Numbered from the stretch's first letter, positions 47,440 to 58,594 are shown. The stretch: DNA of 64,000 nucleotides from Rhizobacter sp. AJA081-3 (GCF_017795745.1 NZ_CP059067.1:3782001-3846000), one strand, 5' to 3'. Program-made: numbers and translations. Notes: generated by a model not told the origin, from the sequence alone.

Positions 47440-49245
47440 TCAGACCACGGCGTGCTGATTGACGACCAGGCGCATCGTCGTGCCTCCGGCGCTGCTGCGC
47501 TCGACGAGCACGCTGCCGCGGTGCAGCTCCATGACGCGCCGCACGATGTACAGGCCCAGGCCCTGGCGGCGCCCGCCCGGCCGCTTGCTGCCGCGCTGGA
47601 ACAGCGTTGGCAGCTGCTCGTCGGCGATGCCGGCGCCGCGATCGATGACGTCGAGGATCAGCGCCAGCGGCTCGTCGGAGTCCGACACGCGCACCACCAC
47701 CGGCGAGCCCGGCGGGCTGCAGCGCAGCGCGTTGGACAGCAGGTTGCGCAGCGCCAGCCGCATCAGCCCGGGCTCCATCGACGCGGTGCGGGTGTTGGTG
47801 GCGCGCTCGACAACGACGCGGGCACGCTCGTCGCGCGGCATGTCGGCGATGGCCACTTCGATGAGTGCGTCGATGTCGGTGTCCATGCCCTCGATGCGCT
47901 CGCCGCCGACCAGCAGCGAGGCCACCGCCAGCGTGTTGCCGATGCTCGCCTGCACGTCACCGAGCACGCCCTCGGCGCGCCGCAGCGGCTCGGCGGCCGC
48001 CTGCTGGCCGTTGCGCGCCAGTTCCACCGTCGCGGCCTGCAGCGCTGCCGAGGCATTGTTCAGCGGCTGGCGCACCTCGTGGGCCAGCACGTCGAGCATC
48101 TCGCTGCGCTCCTTCAGCCGCGCCAGCGCTTCCTCCTTTGCATCCTGCAGTTCGCCGGTGGCCTTCTCGGCCGCCGCGCGCGCCTCGGCCAGCGCCCCGG
48201 AAAGCTCCGCCACCTCGCGCAGCGTGCTGCGCGACACCGGCCCCGGCCGGCCCTGGAGGTGCGCGTCGACGACGCCGCGCAACTGACGCCCGAGCCGGCG
48301 TGCCAGGTACAAGGCGCCGGCGATGGCCAGCAGCGCGCAGAGTGCCCCCGCGGCCAGGATGTCGCGCATCGAGCGCCGCACCTGTGCGTCCACCGCCGCG
48401 CTCGGCCGCCCCACAGCGACATACCAGCCCGTGCCCGGCACGATGGCGACACTGGTGATCACCGCGGTGCCGTCCTTGGTGACGGACTCGAACACGGTGA
48501 GCCCCTCGCGCACCTTGTCCTGCAGCAGCTGGGTGGCCGGCTGGCCGACGTAGCGCTGGGCATCGCGCGAGCGGGCGATGATGGTGTTGTTCTGGTCGAC
48601 CACGGCGGCCGTCCAGTCGTCGGGCCAGCCGTCTTCGTTGAGCCAGTCGCCGATCGATTCGAGCCGGACCACCGCGCGGACGGCGTGCTGCCCGGCGAGG
48701 CCCATGTCCAGCCGCATGCCGACACCGACGACCTTGTTCTTGCTGACTTCACCCGTGACCAGCGGCGACACGACGCGCTGCCCCTGCTCGATGACCGGCC
48801 GCTGCATGTCCATCAGCGGCGGCGGGGGCCGGGGCAGCGGCGTGCCGAACGGGCGCAGCGTGTTGAATGGCTGGTTGCCGTCGGCGTCGACCACGCTGAT
48901 GCCGACGATGCGCGGGTCGGCCTCGGCGACGCGCGCAGCCATCGCGTAGGTGGCGGCCATGTCGCCCTGCTTCACGCTCTCCGCCTGCGCCATCGTGCGC
49001 AGCACCGAGAACACGCTCTCCAGTTGGTGGCCGATCGACGTCGCCGCATCGCCGGCACGGCGCTGCTGCGTGGCCATGGCCAACGCCTGCTGCTCGGCGA
49101 TCGCGCGCTGCACGACAAAGGCCGAGAAGCCCAGCATCGGCAGCAGGGCCAGCAGGCTCACGCCGGCCAGCCAGGCGGCGACGCTCAGGCGAGGTCGCTT
49201 CGGCGGCGCGGCGGCGTCGAGGATGATCGGGGGGGCGTCGGACAC
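47440..49245 (-). CDS. membrane sensor histidine kinase with extracytoplasmic Cache-like domain
   Basis: 601 residues from GTG 49245. First membrane helix at about 20-45, a periplasmic sensor region (about 50-295) of Cache type, a second helix at about 300-322, then a dimerisation helix with phospho-acceptor His389 (AHEVRQPLNN). The N-box is LRNLLSNALR and the G-boxes are DRGAGIADEQL and GRRQGLGLYIVRR. No response regulator gene is adjacent, so it is an orphan. It lies 35 bp after the SUMT gene on the same strand, suggesting joint expression from the Dnr-type site at 50172. Its ligand is unknown. Confidence 0.9.
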   Translation of the reverse strand: MSDAPPIILDAAAPPKRPRLSVAAWLAGVSLLALLPMLGFSAFVVQRAIAEQQALAMATQQRRAGDAATSIGHQLESVFSVLRTMAQAESVKQGDMAATYAMAARVAEADPRIVGISVVDADGNQPFNTLRPFGTPLPRPPPPLMDMQRPVIEQGQRVVSPLVTGEVSKNKVVGVGMRLDMGLAGQHAVRAVVRLESIGDWLNEDGWPDDWTAAVVDQNNTIIARSRDAQRYVGQPATQLLQDKVREGLTVFESVTKDGTAVITSVAIVPGTGWYVAVGRPSAAVDAQVRRSMRDILAAGALCALLAIAGALYLARRLGRQLRGVVDAHLQGRPGPVSRSTLREVAELSGALAEARAAAEKATGELQDAKEEALARLKERSEMLDVLAHEVRQPLNNASAALQAATVELARNGQQAAAEPLRRAEGVLGDVQASIGNTLAVASLLVGGERIEGMDTDIDALIEVAIADMPRDERARVVVERATNTRTASMEPGLMRLALRNLLSNALRCSPPGSPVVVRVSDSDEPLALILDVIDRGAGIADEQLPTLFQRGSKRPGGRRQGLGLYIVRRVMELHRGSVLVERSSAGGTTMRLVVNQHAVV

Positions 49246-49280
49246 GGCGCGATTGTGCGTCCGTCCCGGCCCGGCCGGGC

Positions 49281-50111
49281 TCAGCGTCCAGCCAGCATCG
49301 TTTCGGGCAGCACCGCACCCAGTTCGCGCTGCACCGACACCACCGTGCCGATCATGATCAGCGCCGGCGCGCGCACGTCGTGGCGCCGGGCCAGTTCGGG
49401 CAGCGTAGCCAGCGTGCCGATGACGGTGCGCTGGTCGGGCAGCGTGGCGCGCTCGATCAGTGCCGCCGGCGTGTCGCCGGCCAGCCCATGCGCCTGCAGC
49501 TGCGCACTGATCACCGGCAGCGTGCCCACGCCCATGTAGATCACCACCGTCTGGCGCGGGCGCGAGAGAAGTGGCCAGTCGAGATCGACACTTCGCTCGC
49601 TGCCCTCGCCGCGCAGGTGGCCGGTGGCGAACACCAGCGCCTCGGCGTGGTCGCGGTGGGTCAGCGGAATGCCCGCCGCCGCCGCTGCGCCCTGCGCCGC
49701 GCTGATGCCGGGGATCACGTCGAAGGGCACGCCGGCGGCGGCCAGGCCCTGTGCCTCCTCGCCGCCGCGGCCGAAGATGTACGGGTCGCCGCCCTTCAGG
49801 CGCACGAGGCGCCGGCCGCTCTTCGCCAGCCGCACCATCATGTCGATGATGCCTTCCTGCGGCAGCGTGTGGTGGCCGCTCTCCTTGCCCACGTAGACGA
49901 GGTCGGCGCCTGGCGGCACGAGCTTGAGCACCGCCTTCGAGACGAGGTGGTCGTAGAGCACCAGCGAAGCGTTGCGCAGCGCGTTAGCGGCCTTGACGGT
50001 CAGCAGTTCGGGGTCGCCGGGGCCGGCACCGACCAGGCTGACACGCGCCGGACTCACGCCAGCGGCGCGGTTGTCGGGGGTGAATTGCAGGGGCTCGCTG
50101 AGCAGGGACAT
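49281..50111 (-). CDS. nirE: uroporphyrinogen-III C-methyltransferase (SUMT), probable NirE
   Basis: 276 residues from ATG 50111. SUMT motifs: VSLVGAGPGDPELLTVKA (27-44), LKGGDPYIFGRGGEEA, GVPFDVIPGISAAQGAAAAAGIPLTHRDH and TVVIYMGVGTLP. Adds two SAM methyl groups to uroporphyrinogen III, giving precorrin-2, the branch point to siroheme, cobalamin and d1 heme. It is a stand-alone SUMT without the CysG dehydrogenase domain. The name nirE rather than cobA rests on context: the nir cluster lacks its own nirE, and this gene has a Dnr-type palindrome at 50172 nearly identical to that of nirS. A cobA role is not excluded. Confidence 0.85.
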   Translation of the reverse strand: MSLLSEPLQFTPDNRAAGVSPARVSLVGAGPGDPELLTVKAANALRNASLVLYDHLVSKAVLKLVPPGADLVYVGKESGHHTLPQEGIIDMMVRLAKSGRRLVRLKGGDPYIFGRGGEEAQGLAAAGVPFDVIPGISAAQGAAAAAGIPLTHRDHAEALVFATGHLRGEGSERSVDLDWPLLSRPRQTVVIYMGVGTLPVISAQLQAHGLAGDTPAALIERATLPDQRTVIGTLATLPELARRHDVRAPALIMIGTVVSVQRELGAVLPETMLAGR

Positions 50112-50171
50112 GGCGTGCTTTCGTGCGGGTCGTTCGATACGCCCATTGCACGACCGGCAGCGCGGCGCCGC

Positions 50172-50187
50172 CTTGAAGCAGTTCAAG
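50172..50187. promoter_or_regulatory. Dnr/Fnr-type binding site upstream of the SUMT gene
   Basis: CTTGAAGCAGTTCAAG: identical 6-bp arms to the site before nirS. It is flanked by further complementarity (GGCGCCG left, CGGCGCC right) that could also form a hairpin. It is centred about 68 bp upstream of the SUMT start and lies within the 98-bp gap after the crp/fnr-type gene. Confidence 0.72.
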
Positions 50188-50209
50188 ACGGCGCCTCGCG
50201 CCCCCTGAT

Positions 50210-50908
50210 TCAGCGGCCCGGGTAGGCCGACAGCCGCTTCACGTCGAGGATGTGCACGTCGCGCTTGTCGATGCGCACCAGGCCGGCGGCCTCCAGTTCG
50301 TGCAGCACGCGCGAGAAGTACTCCGGCGTGAGCGACAGGCGCGAGGCGATGGTCGCCTTGCTGACCGGCAGCGACACGGTGATGACCTCGCCGCTGACGC
50401 AATCTTCGGCGATCTGGTCGCGCAGCAGATAGCCGATGACACGCTGCATGCCGCTGTGCAGCGCATAGGCCTCGACGTCGTGCACCAGGCCGTGCAGCCG
50501 ACGCGAGATGCCGGCCAGCATGCGCATCGCGAAGCGCGGGTCACGCTCGATCTCGCCGACCACCGCGTTCTTCGTCACCGTCAGCAGCAGCGTGTCGGTG
50601 AGCGCCTGCGCATTGATGATGTAGGGCTTGCCGGTGAACATCAGCGCCTCGGCGAAGCTGTTGCCGGGGCCGACCAGCTCGATCACCTTCTCCTGCCCGG
50701 CCGGAGAGATCGCGAACAGCTTGATCTGGCCGGTGACGGTGACGTGGAATTCCTCGCAAGGCTCGCCGACCCGGAACACGGTGTCGCCGCGCGACAGGCG
50801 GCGCAGCTGGCAGCCCAGCGCCAGCCGTTCCAGCTCGGGGCGGCTGAGGTCGGTGAACAGGGGCAGCACCGACAGGTAGCGGGGCAGGTCGAAGGAACGG
50901 GTTTCCAC
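50210..50908 (-). CDS. Crp/Fnr-family regulator, Dnr/NnrR type
   Basis: 232 residues. An N-terminal cyclic-nucleotide-like sensor domain (about 15-130) and long dimer helix are followed by a winged helix-turn-helix (about 170-225) with SKATIASRLSLTPEYFSRVLHELEAAGLV. It lacks the N-terminal cysteine cluster of true oxygen-sensing Fnr, which fits the Dnr/NnrR branch that responds to NO through heme. It sits between norD and the SUMT gene, with a TTGAC-N4-GTCAA site 60 bp upstream of its own start. It is the best candidate activator of nir and nor genes here; NO response is inferred. Confidence 0.88.
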   Translation of the reverse strand: METRSFDLPRYLSVLPLFTDLSRPELERLALGCQLRRLSRGDTVFRVGEPCEEFHVTVTGQIKLFAISPAGQEKVIELVGPGNSFAEALMFTGKPYIINAQALTDTLLLTVTKNAVVGEIERDPRFAMRMLAGISRRLHGLVHDVEAYALHSGMQRVIGYLLRDQIAEDCVSGEVITVSLPVSKATIASRLSLTPEYFSRVLHELEAAGLVRIDKRDVHILDVKRLSAYPGR

Positions 50909-50961
50909 GGCGGCTCCGGCAGAGGGCTGCGCGATTGTGTGAATGGCGTGCGCCCCCGGGC

Positions 50962-50975
50962 TTGACGACCGTCAA
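50962..50975. promoter_or_regulatory. Dnr/Fnr-type binding site upstream of the crp/fnr gene
   Basis: TTGACGACCGTCAA: perfect TTGAC/GTCAA arms separated by GACC, a good fit to Dnr/Nnr consensus sites. Centred 60 bp before the regulator start, in the 80-bp gap after norD, suggesting autoregulation or cross-control. Confidence 0.72.
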
Positions 50976-50988
50976 TCGCCGCCGTCGA

Positions 50989-52803
50989 TCAACGCGTCAG
51001 CCGGGCATACACCGAGGCCAGCCGGGCGGGCAGCTCGGCCGGCCGGCGCACCTGCGCCCAGCCGCCGCGGCCGAACAGGTGCGGCAGGTAGTCGTGCGCC
51101 TCCTCGTCGATGCTCAGGCAGAAGGGCAGCAGGCCGGCCGCGCGGGCTTCCTGCACGGCATGGCGCGTGTCCTCGATGCCCCAGCGGCCCTCGTAGACGT
51201 CGAGGTCGTTGGGCTTGCCGTCGGTGAGGATGAGCAGCAGGCGCTGGCGCTCGGGCCGCTGCGACAGGCGCCGGGTCGCCAGCCGCAGGGCGGCGCCCAT
51301 GCGCGTGTAGTAGCCGGGCTTGATGGCCCCCACACGCGCCTGCGCGGCGGCGCTCCAGGGCTCGTCGAAACCCTTCAGGTGCTGCATGCGCACATGCTGG
51401 CGGCGCACCGAGCTGAAGCCGAGCATCTCGAAGGCGTCGCCGGTGCCGTCGAGCGCTTCGCCAAAGACGTAGAGCGCATCGCGGATCACGTCGATCACAC
51501 GCGACTCGTTGTTGACGTGGGCGTCGGTGGACAGCGACAGGTCGGCCAGCAGCAGCGTGGCCAGGCTGCGCTCGCCGCGCGTGCGGCGCGCGAACACCGG
51601 TGGATCGCGCGGTGCGGGATGACTCGCATCGTCGCTCGCATGGCGAACCCAGGCGTCGAGGTCGATCTCCTCGCCGTCGGCGCAGTGGCGCTGCCAGCGC
51701 GGCGCGGCGCGCAGCACCTCGAGGCGGCGGCGCACGCGCCGAGCCGTGACGCGCAGCGGCGCTGCCGGCGCGAAGGGCAATGCCGGCTGCGCGAGCAGGG
51801 TCACGACCTGGCAGTGGTCGGCACGCAGGCGCTGCTGCTTCCAGTCCCACTCGGGCAGCGTCTCGCCCTCGCCGAGCGGCCGGTCGTCGGCGCTCGCGCT
51901 GGGCAGGTCGAGATCGAACTTCACCCGTGCCGCACCGGCCTGGCCGTCGCGCGTGATGGCGAGCTGCTCCATGTCGTCGGCAGCACGCGTCGCGTTGCCG
52001 TCGTCCTCGTCGTCGGTGGCACGGTCCAGCGGCACGTGGTCGGCCCAGCTCATCAGTTGCTCGGTTTTCGAGGGCAGCAGCAGTGGCGCGCGGGCACTGC
52101 GCTGCTCGACACGCCGCGTGCGTCGGCGCGTGCTGCTGGCGGCAGACGAGCCGCTGCGCCCCGCTTCGCCGCTCGACGCGCCGGCGCCGGTGGCGTGCTG
52201 CGCCGGCAAGGCCTCGAGCCACAGCCACACCGGCGCGACCTCGTGCGCCTCGATGGACAGGCCCGAAGTCGCACCGCCGCGCAAGGCCGCCTGCACCGCG
52301 GCTTCGGCGGCGACGGCGGTGCCGCGCAGGCTCGCCGGCTCCGGCCGCTGCGCCAGGTGCGCGGCGAGCAGGCGTTGCCAGCGCGGCCTCAGCCCCGGGC
52401 AGCGCTGCAGCACACGCTCGGTGGCGGCCACGTTGGCAGCGATCCAGTCCGCCTGCGGTTCGTGCGCCGCGGCCAGCGAGGCGAGCCACAGGTAGAGGTC
52501 GCGATTCAGCGCTGCATCGTCGAACACCGCGATCACTGGCGGCAGCGCGAGCGTGTCGGCGTCGAGCTTCGTCGTAGCGGCGCGCAGGCCGCTGCCGGCC
52601 AACTTCTGCAGCCAGCCGCGCGGCCCGCCGATGCGCGCCTGCCCGGCCGGCACCACGCGCACGCCGGGCGCGCCGCCGACGGCGTGGAACAGCATCGCGG
52701 CGGCGCGCTGCATGGCTTCCAGCGCGACGGCCTGCTCGCCGAACGAACGGTCGGCGGCCCGCGTGATGAGGCGGTGCCAGCGTTCGCCGATCCACTCTTC
52801 CAT
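50989..52803 (-). CDS. norD: NorD, von Willebrand A domain protein for NO reductase activation
   Basis: 604 residues. A variable N-terminal part and acidic middle (SWADHVPLDRATDDEDDGN) precede a C-terminal VWA domain (about 410-600). Its metal-ion motif is LLADLSLSTDA, with later TRMGAALR and ILTDGKPND. NorD works with the AAA+ ATPase NorQ to insert the non-heme iron or otherwise activate NorCB. It begins 3 bp after the polyferredoxin-like gene's stop, so translation is probably linked. Cytoplasmic. Confidence 0.9.
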   Translation of the reverse strand: MEEWIGERWHRLITRAADRSFGEQAVALEAMQRAAAMLFHAVGGAPGVRVVPAGQARIGGPRGWLQKLAGSGLRAATTKLDADTLALPPVIAVFDDAALNRDLYLWLASLAAAHEPQADWIAANVAATERVLQRCPGLRPRWQRLLAAHLAQRPEPASLRGTAVAAEAAVQAALRGGATSGLSIEAHEVAPVWLWLEALPAQHATGAGASSGEAGRSGSSAASSTRRRTRRVEQRSARAPLLLPSKTEQLMSWADHVPLDRATDDEDDGNATRAADDMEQLAITRDGQAGAARVKFDLDLPSASADDRPLGEGETLPEWDWKQQRLRADHCQVVTLLAQPALPFAPAAPLRVTARRVRRRLEVLRAAPRWQRHCADGEEIDLDAWVRHASDDASHPAPRDPPVFARRTRGERSLATLLLADLSLSTDAHVNNESRVIDVIRDALYVFGEALDGTGDAFEMLGFSSVRRQHVRMQHLKGFDEPWSAAAQARVGAIKPGYYTRMGAALRLATRRLSQRPERQRLLLILTDGKPNDLDVYEGRWGIEDTRHAVQEARAAGLLPFCLSIDEEAHDYLPHLFGRGGWAQVRRPAELPARLASVYARLTR

Positions 52804-52806
52804 GGC

Positions 52807-53805
52807 TCAGTGCTCCCGGCGCTGGCGCAGCGTCTCGCGCACCGCGTCCAGGCCGACTTTCCATTCGAGGTTCGGGCTGCGGCCGTGCGCGTCGTGCGAG
52901 GTCTCGCATTCGGTGAGGCATTGCCCGCACTGCACGCACGCGAACATCATGCGCTTGATGTTGCGCGGCTTCAGACGCATCGGGCAGGCGGTGTCGCAGG
53001 CCGAGCCGTCGGGCGAATCGGCGGTGCTGCAGTCGCGGCAGTCGCGCGCACGCTCGCGATCGAAGGCGACCACCAGGCCCTTAGGGTTGGCCATCCAGGC
53101 CAGGCTCTGGAACAGGCCCACGGCGCAGCCGAAGCGGCAGAACAAGTGCCGCGCGAACATCAGCTCGGCGGTGAACACCAGGCTGCCGATGCCGATGAAG
53201 CGCGCCTGGTTGGGCGTGAGCGTGCCGTGGACCAGGTTGCCCCAGATCTGCTGCGGCGGCAGCAGGTAGGTCAGCAGCGTGATCGCCCACAGGAAACCGA
53301 AGGTGGCGCAGGCCAGCACGAAAGCCGGCCACCAGCGCTTGTCGGGGGCGCCGCCGGCGCGTGGCGTGGAGTGCTTGTCCCAGAAGCTGAGCTTGCCGCT
53401 GGCGCGCTGCAGCAGGCCGTTGAGCGACTCGACCAGCGAGAAGTGCGGGCACAGCCAGCCGCAGTACAGGCGCCCGTAGCGGTAGGCCACCGTCATGAAG
53501 GCGATCGCCAGCGCCACGGCGGGCAGGATGCCGCGCAGGATGATCGACAGCGCCGCCTGCGTGGCCGTCATGTGGCCGTTCACGAAGTCGTCGATGCCCA
53601 GCGACCAGCGAAAGCCGAGCACCCACAGCTGCGTCTCGGTGAGGTCGAAGCGCAGCAGGTTCAGCGCGGGGGCGACGAGGAACAGCGCGAAGAAGCCGAT
53701 CTGCAGTGCACGGCGACGGCGCTGCAGCGTGGCCATGCGGCGCTGCTCCTGCGCATCGCCGCGCACGGCCAGGGCGACGCCCATGCCAGTGGCTCCGCCG
53801 CTCAT
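52807..53805 (-). CDS. membrane polyferredoxin-like 4Fe-4S protein (NosR/NapH/CcoG-like)
   Basis: 332 residues from ATG 53805 (53784 is possible; the open frame upstream is repeat DNA). Several membrane helices (about 35-55, 75-100, 160-185, 200-225). CysXXXCysP-type motifs appear as LYCGWLCPHFSLVESLNG and FCRFGCAVGLFQSLAW, as in NosR/NapH. A soluble C-terminal part has Cys clusters DCRDCSTAD...CDTACP and CVQCGQCLTECE for two [4Fe-4S] centres. It would carry electrons across or along the membrane. Placed between norQ and norD, it may supply electrons for assembling or reactivating NorB. It is too short to be full NosR (no FMN domain). Confidence 0.85.
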   Translation of the reverse strand: MSGGATGMGVALAVRGDAQEQRRMATLQRRRRALQIGFFALFLVAPALNLLRFDLTETQLWVLGFRWSLGIDDFVNGHMTATQAALSIILRGILPAVALAIAFMTVAYRYGRLYCGWLCPHFSLVESLNGLLQRASGKLSFWDKHSTPRAGGAPDKRWWPAFVLACATFGFLWAITLLTYLLPPQQIWGNLVHGTLTPNQARFIGIGSLVFTAELMFARHLFCRFGCAVGLFQSLAWMANPKGLVVAFDRERARDCRDCSTADSPDGSACDTACPMRLKPRNIKRMMFACVQCGQCLTECETSHDAHGRSPNLEWKVGLDAVRETLRQRREH

Positions 53806-53920
53806 CGCACGCCCCGCAATGCGTGAAACCCCGGAAGTCGGCAGGCGGCCTGCGGCCCGTTGCAGACATTCACGAAGACCCGCAGCGATGGGCGCGCGGG
53901 CAGGCGTTCCGGATATGCGC

Positions 53921-54222
53921 TCTCCGGCCCACGCTCGCGGGCGACCACCGAGGGACGCGGCGGCTGCCTCATCAACAACGCCTGCAGCCTGCACCCGCCA
54001 GGGCGACCGCGAATGGGGCCTGCGATCGCACACCCGAACCACCTGCCCCAGCAGCACCGAGGCCCTCATGACGGCAGGCCACCGCTGGTGCCGGCAGGGC
54101 GGCGGTGGTGCCTGCGGGCGCAGGCCCCATTCGCGGTCGCCCTGGCGAGGGCATGGCACACCAGGTGTTGATGCGGCCACGGTGGCGACACACAGTCGCC
54201 GCCCGCGAGCGTGGGCCGGAGA
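53921..54222. repeat. 302-bp imperfect palindrome (inverted duplication) inside the nor operon
   Basis: Two perfectly inverted blocks share one centre at 54071.5. The 23-bp outer pair is 53921-53943 with 54200-54222, and the 29-bp inner pair is 53996-54024 with 54119-54147. The spacers between the blocks are exactly 52 bases on both sides and still about half identical, so the arms are diverged copies without net indels. Weaker symmetry reaches 53852-54297 (12-bp pair GCGGCCCGTTGC). A 10-bp direct repeat CACGAAGACC flanks it at 53871-53880 and 54276-54285. It fills most of the gene-free stretch 53806-54347 between norQ and the polyferredoxin-like gene. No transposase is present. Confidence 0.9.
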
Positions 54223-54347
54223 ACGCGGGTACCGCCGTCGCCCTGCGACCATGCCCGTCGCACGCAAAGCAGACCCACGAAGACCGCAACGGGCCGCTGG
54301 CAGCCACTGGCCTGTCACTGCTCACCGGTGTTCTGGAAAACCTCATT

Positions 54348-55160
54348 TCAGCCATCGCCGACCACGGCACTCACCACCTCGGCCAGGGCGCGGGCCGTGT
54401 CGGCATCGTCGGTCAGCGCGTCGACGATCGCGGCCGTGCAGGAATCCCGCAGCGGCAGGCCGGCGGCGGCCAGGCGCGCGGCCATCACCAGCAGCCGCGT
54501 GCTCGCGGTCTCTTCGAGGTCGTGATCGGTGAGGCGGCGCAGCGCCTGCGCGAGTTGCACGAGCTGCTGCGCGACGGCCGCGGTGCAGCCGCTCTCTGCC
54601 TGCACGATGCTGCGCTCGATGTCGGGCACCGGGTAACCCAGCGTCAGCGCCACGAAACGCTGACGCGTGCTCGGCTTCAGGCCCTTGAGCAGGTTCTGGT
54701 AGCCGGGGTTGTAGGAGATCACCAGCATGAAGCCGGGGGCCGCGGCCAGCAGCTCGCCGGTGCGCTCGATCGGCAGCACGCGGCGGTCGTCGGCCAGCGG
54801 GTGCAGGACGACGGTGGTGTCCTTGCGCGCCTCGACCACCTCGTCGAGGTAGCAGATCGCACCTTCGCGCACCGCGCGCGTCAGCGGGCCGTCGCACCAC
54901 ACGGTGTCGCCGCCGCCGATCAGATGTCGGCCGACGAGGTCGGCCGCGCTGAGGTCATCGTGGCAGCTCACCGTGACCAGCGGGCGGCCGAGCCGCGCCG
55001 CCATGTGCTCGACGAAGCGCGTCTTGCCGCAGCCCGTCGGGCCCTTGATCAGCAGCGGCAGGCGGCTCGCATGGGCCTGCTCGAAGAGCGTGCATTCGCT
55101 GCCCTGGGCGGCGTAGTACGGCACCGCCGCCACCTGCCTTGCGCTCATCAGTTCCATCAT
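54348..55160 (-). CDS. norQ: NorQ, MoxR-type AAA+ ATPase
   Basis: 270 residues. Walker A GPTGCGKT at 40-47, Walker B ICYLDEV at about 102-108, sensor Asn in LVISYNPGYQ, and the CbbQ/NorQ-type C-terminal domain. Forms a hexameric chaperone with NorD that activates the NO reductase. ATG 55160 or the adjacent ATG 55157 are both possible. It begins 12 bp after norB. The following 542 bp are not coding and contain the large palindrome. Confidence 0.93.
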   Translation of the reverse strand: MMELMSARQVAAVPYYAAQGSECTLFEQAHASRLPLLIKGPTGCGKTRFVEHMAARLGRPLVTVSCHDDLSAADLVGRHLIGGGDTVWCDGPLTRAVREGAICYLDEVVEARKDTTVVLHPLADDRRVLPIERTGELLAAAPGFMLVISYNPGYQNLLKGLKPSTRQRFVALTLGYPVPDIERSIVQAESGCTAAVAQQLVQLAQALRRLTDHDLEETASTRLLVMAARLAAAGLPLRDSCTAAIVDALTDDADTARALAEVVSAVVGDG

Positions 55161-55172
55161 CAGACTCCGCGG

Positions 55173-58066
<2,894 letters not shown>

Positions 58067-58225
58067 GGTCATTTTTATCACCTGATGCGAAATACTTACT
58101 TTCACGAAGTGACTTCGTTTGAAGTTGCCACTTAAGTCACATTAGCACCGCAAGGAAGTATTTATGCGATTTGTATTCGCCATTTTTGAGTATCATTCTT
58201 ATCACTCAAGCGTCTTCCACCCGCC
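58067..58225. promoter_or_regulatory. AT-rich regulatory region upstream of the chemotaxis operon
   Basis: 159 bp with strikingly low GC for this window. Symmetric sequence includes the 15-base palindrome ACGAAGTGACTTCGT (58104-58118), a GTGACTT...AAGTCAC pair (58109-58115, 58134-58140) and AAGT-TGCC-ACTT (58122-58133). The AT content and clustered GAAGT/ACTTC elements suggest a promoter with regulator sites. I cannot place a sigma factor with confidence. Confidence 0.5.
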
Positions 58226-58594
58226 ATGACCAAGACCATCCTGATCGTCGACGACTCCAGCTCCCTGCGCACGGTGGTGCGCCTCGCCCTCGTTCGCGCC
58301 GGCTACGAGGTGCTCGAGGCCGGCGACGGCATCGAGGGCCTCGAACAGCTGGAGAAAGGCCGGGTCAACCTGATCGTCAGCGACGTGAACATGCCCCGTA
58401 TGGACGGCATCGCCTTCGTGCGCAAGCTCAAGGAGAACGCGCGCCACAAGTTCACGCCGGTGATCATGCTGACCACCGAAGGGCAGGACGCCAAGAAGCA
58501 GGAGGGCCGCGCCGCCGGTGCCAAGGCCTGGATGGTCAAGCCCTTCAACCCGCCGCAACTGCTGGACGCGGTGTCCAAACTGCTGCCCGCGTAG
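58226..58594 (+). CDS. CheY-like single-domain response regulator
   Basis: 122 residues, only a receiver domain. Acidic pair Asp9/Asp10, phospho-acceptor Asp53 in IVSDVNMPRMDG, conserved Thr in VIMLTTEG and Lys in MVKPF. It has the motif set of response regulators encoded beside CheA. Phosphorylated by the CheA encoded 304 bp downstream; output may be the flagellar motor or another CheY-controlled process. First gene of the che cluster. Confidence 0.93.
   Translation: MTKTILIVDDSSSLRTVVRLALVRAGYEVLEAGDGIEGLEQLEKGRVNLIVSDVNMPRMDGIAFVRKLKENARHKFTPVIMLTTEGQDAKKQEGRAAGAKAWMVKPFNPPQLLDAVSKLLPA

Noticed and set aside
52807-53805. Full NosR of nitrous oxide reduction
   Set aside because: Length about 330 residues without the periplasmic FMN-binding domain, and no nosZ or other nos genes in the window.
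53495-54532. 345-aa plus-strand frame through the nor intergenic region
   Set aside because: It overlaps the polyferredoxin-like gene antisense and owes its length to the GC-rich palindrome; no ribosome site or domain.
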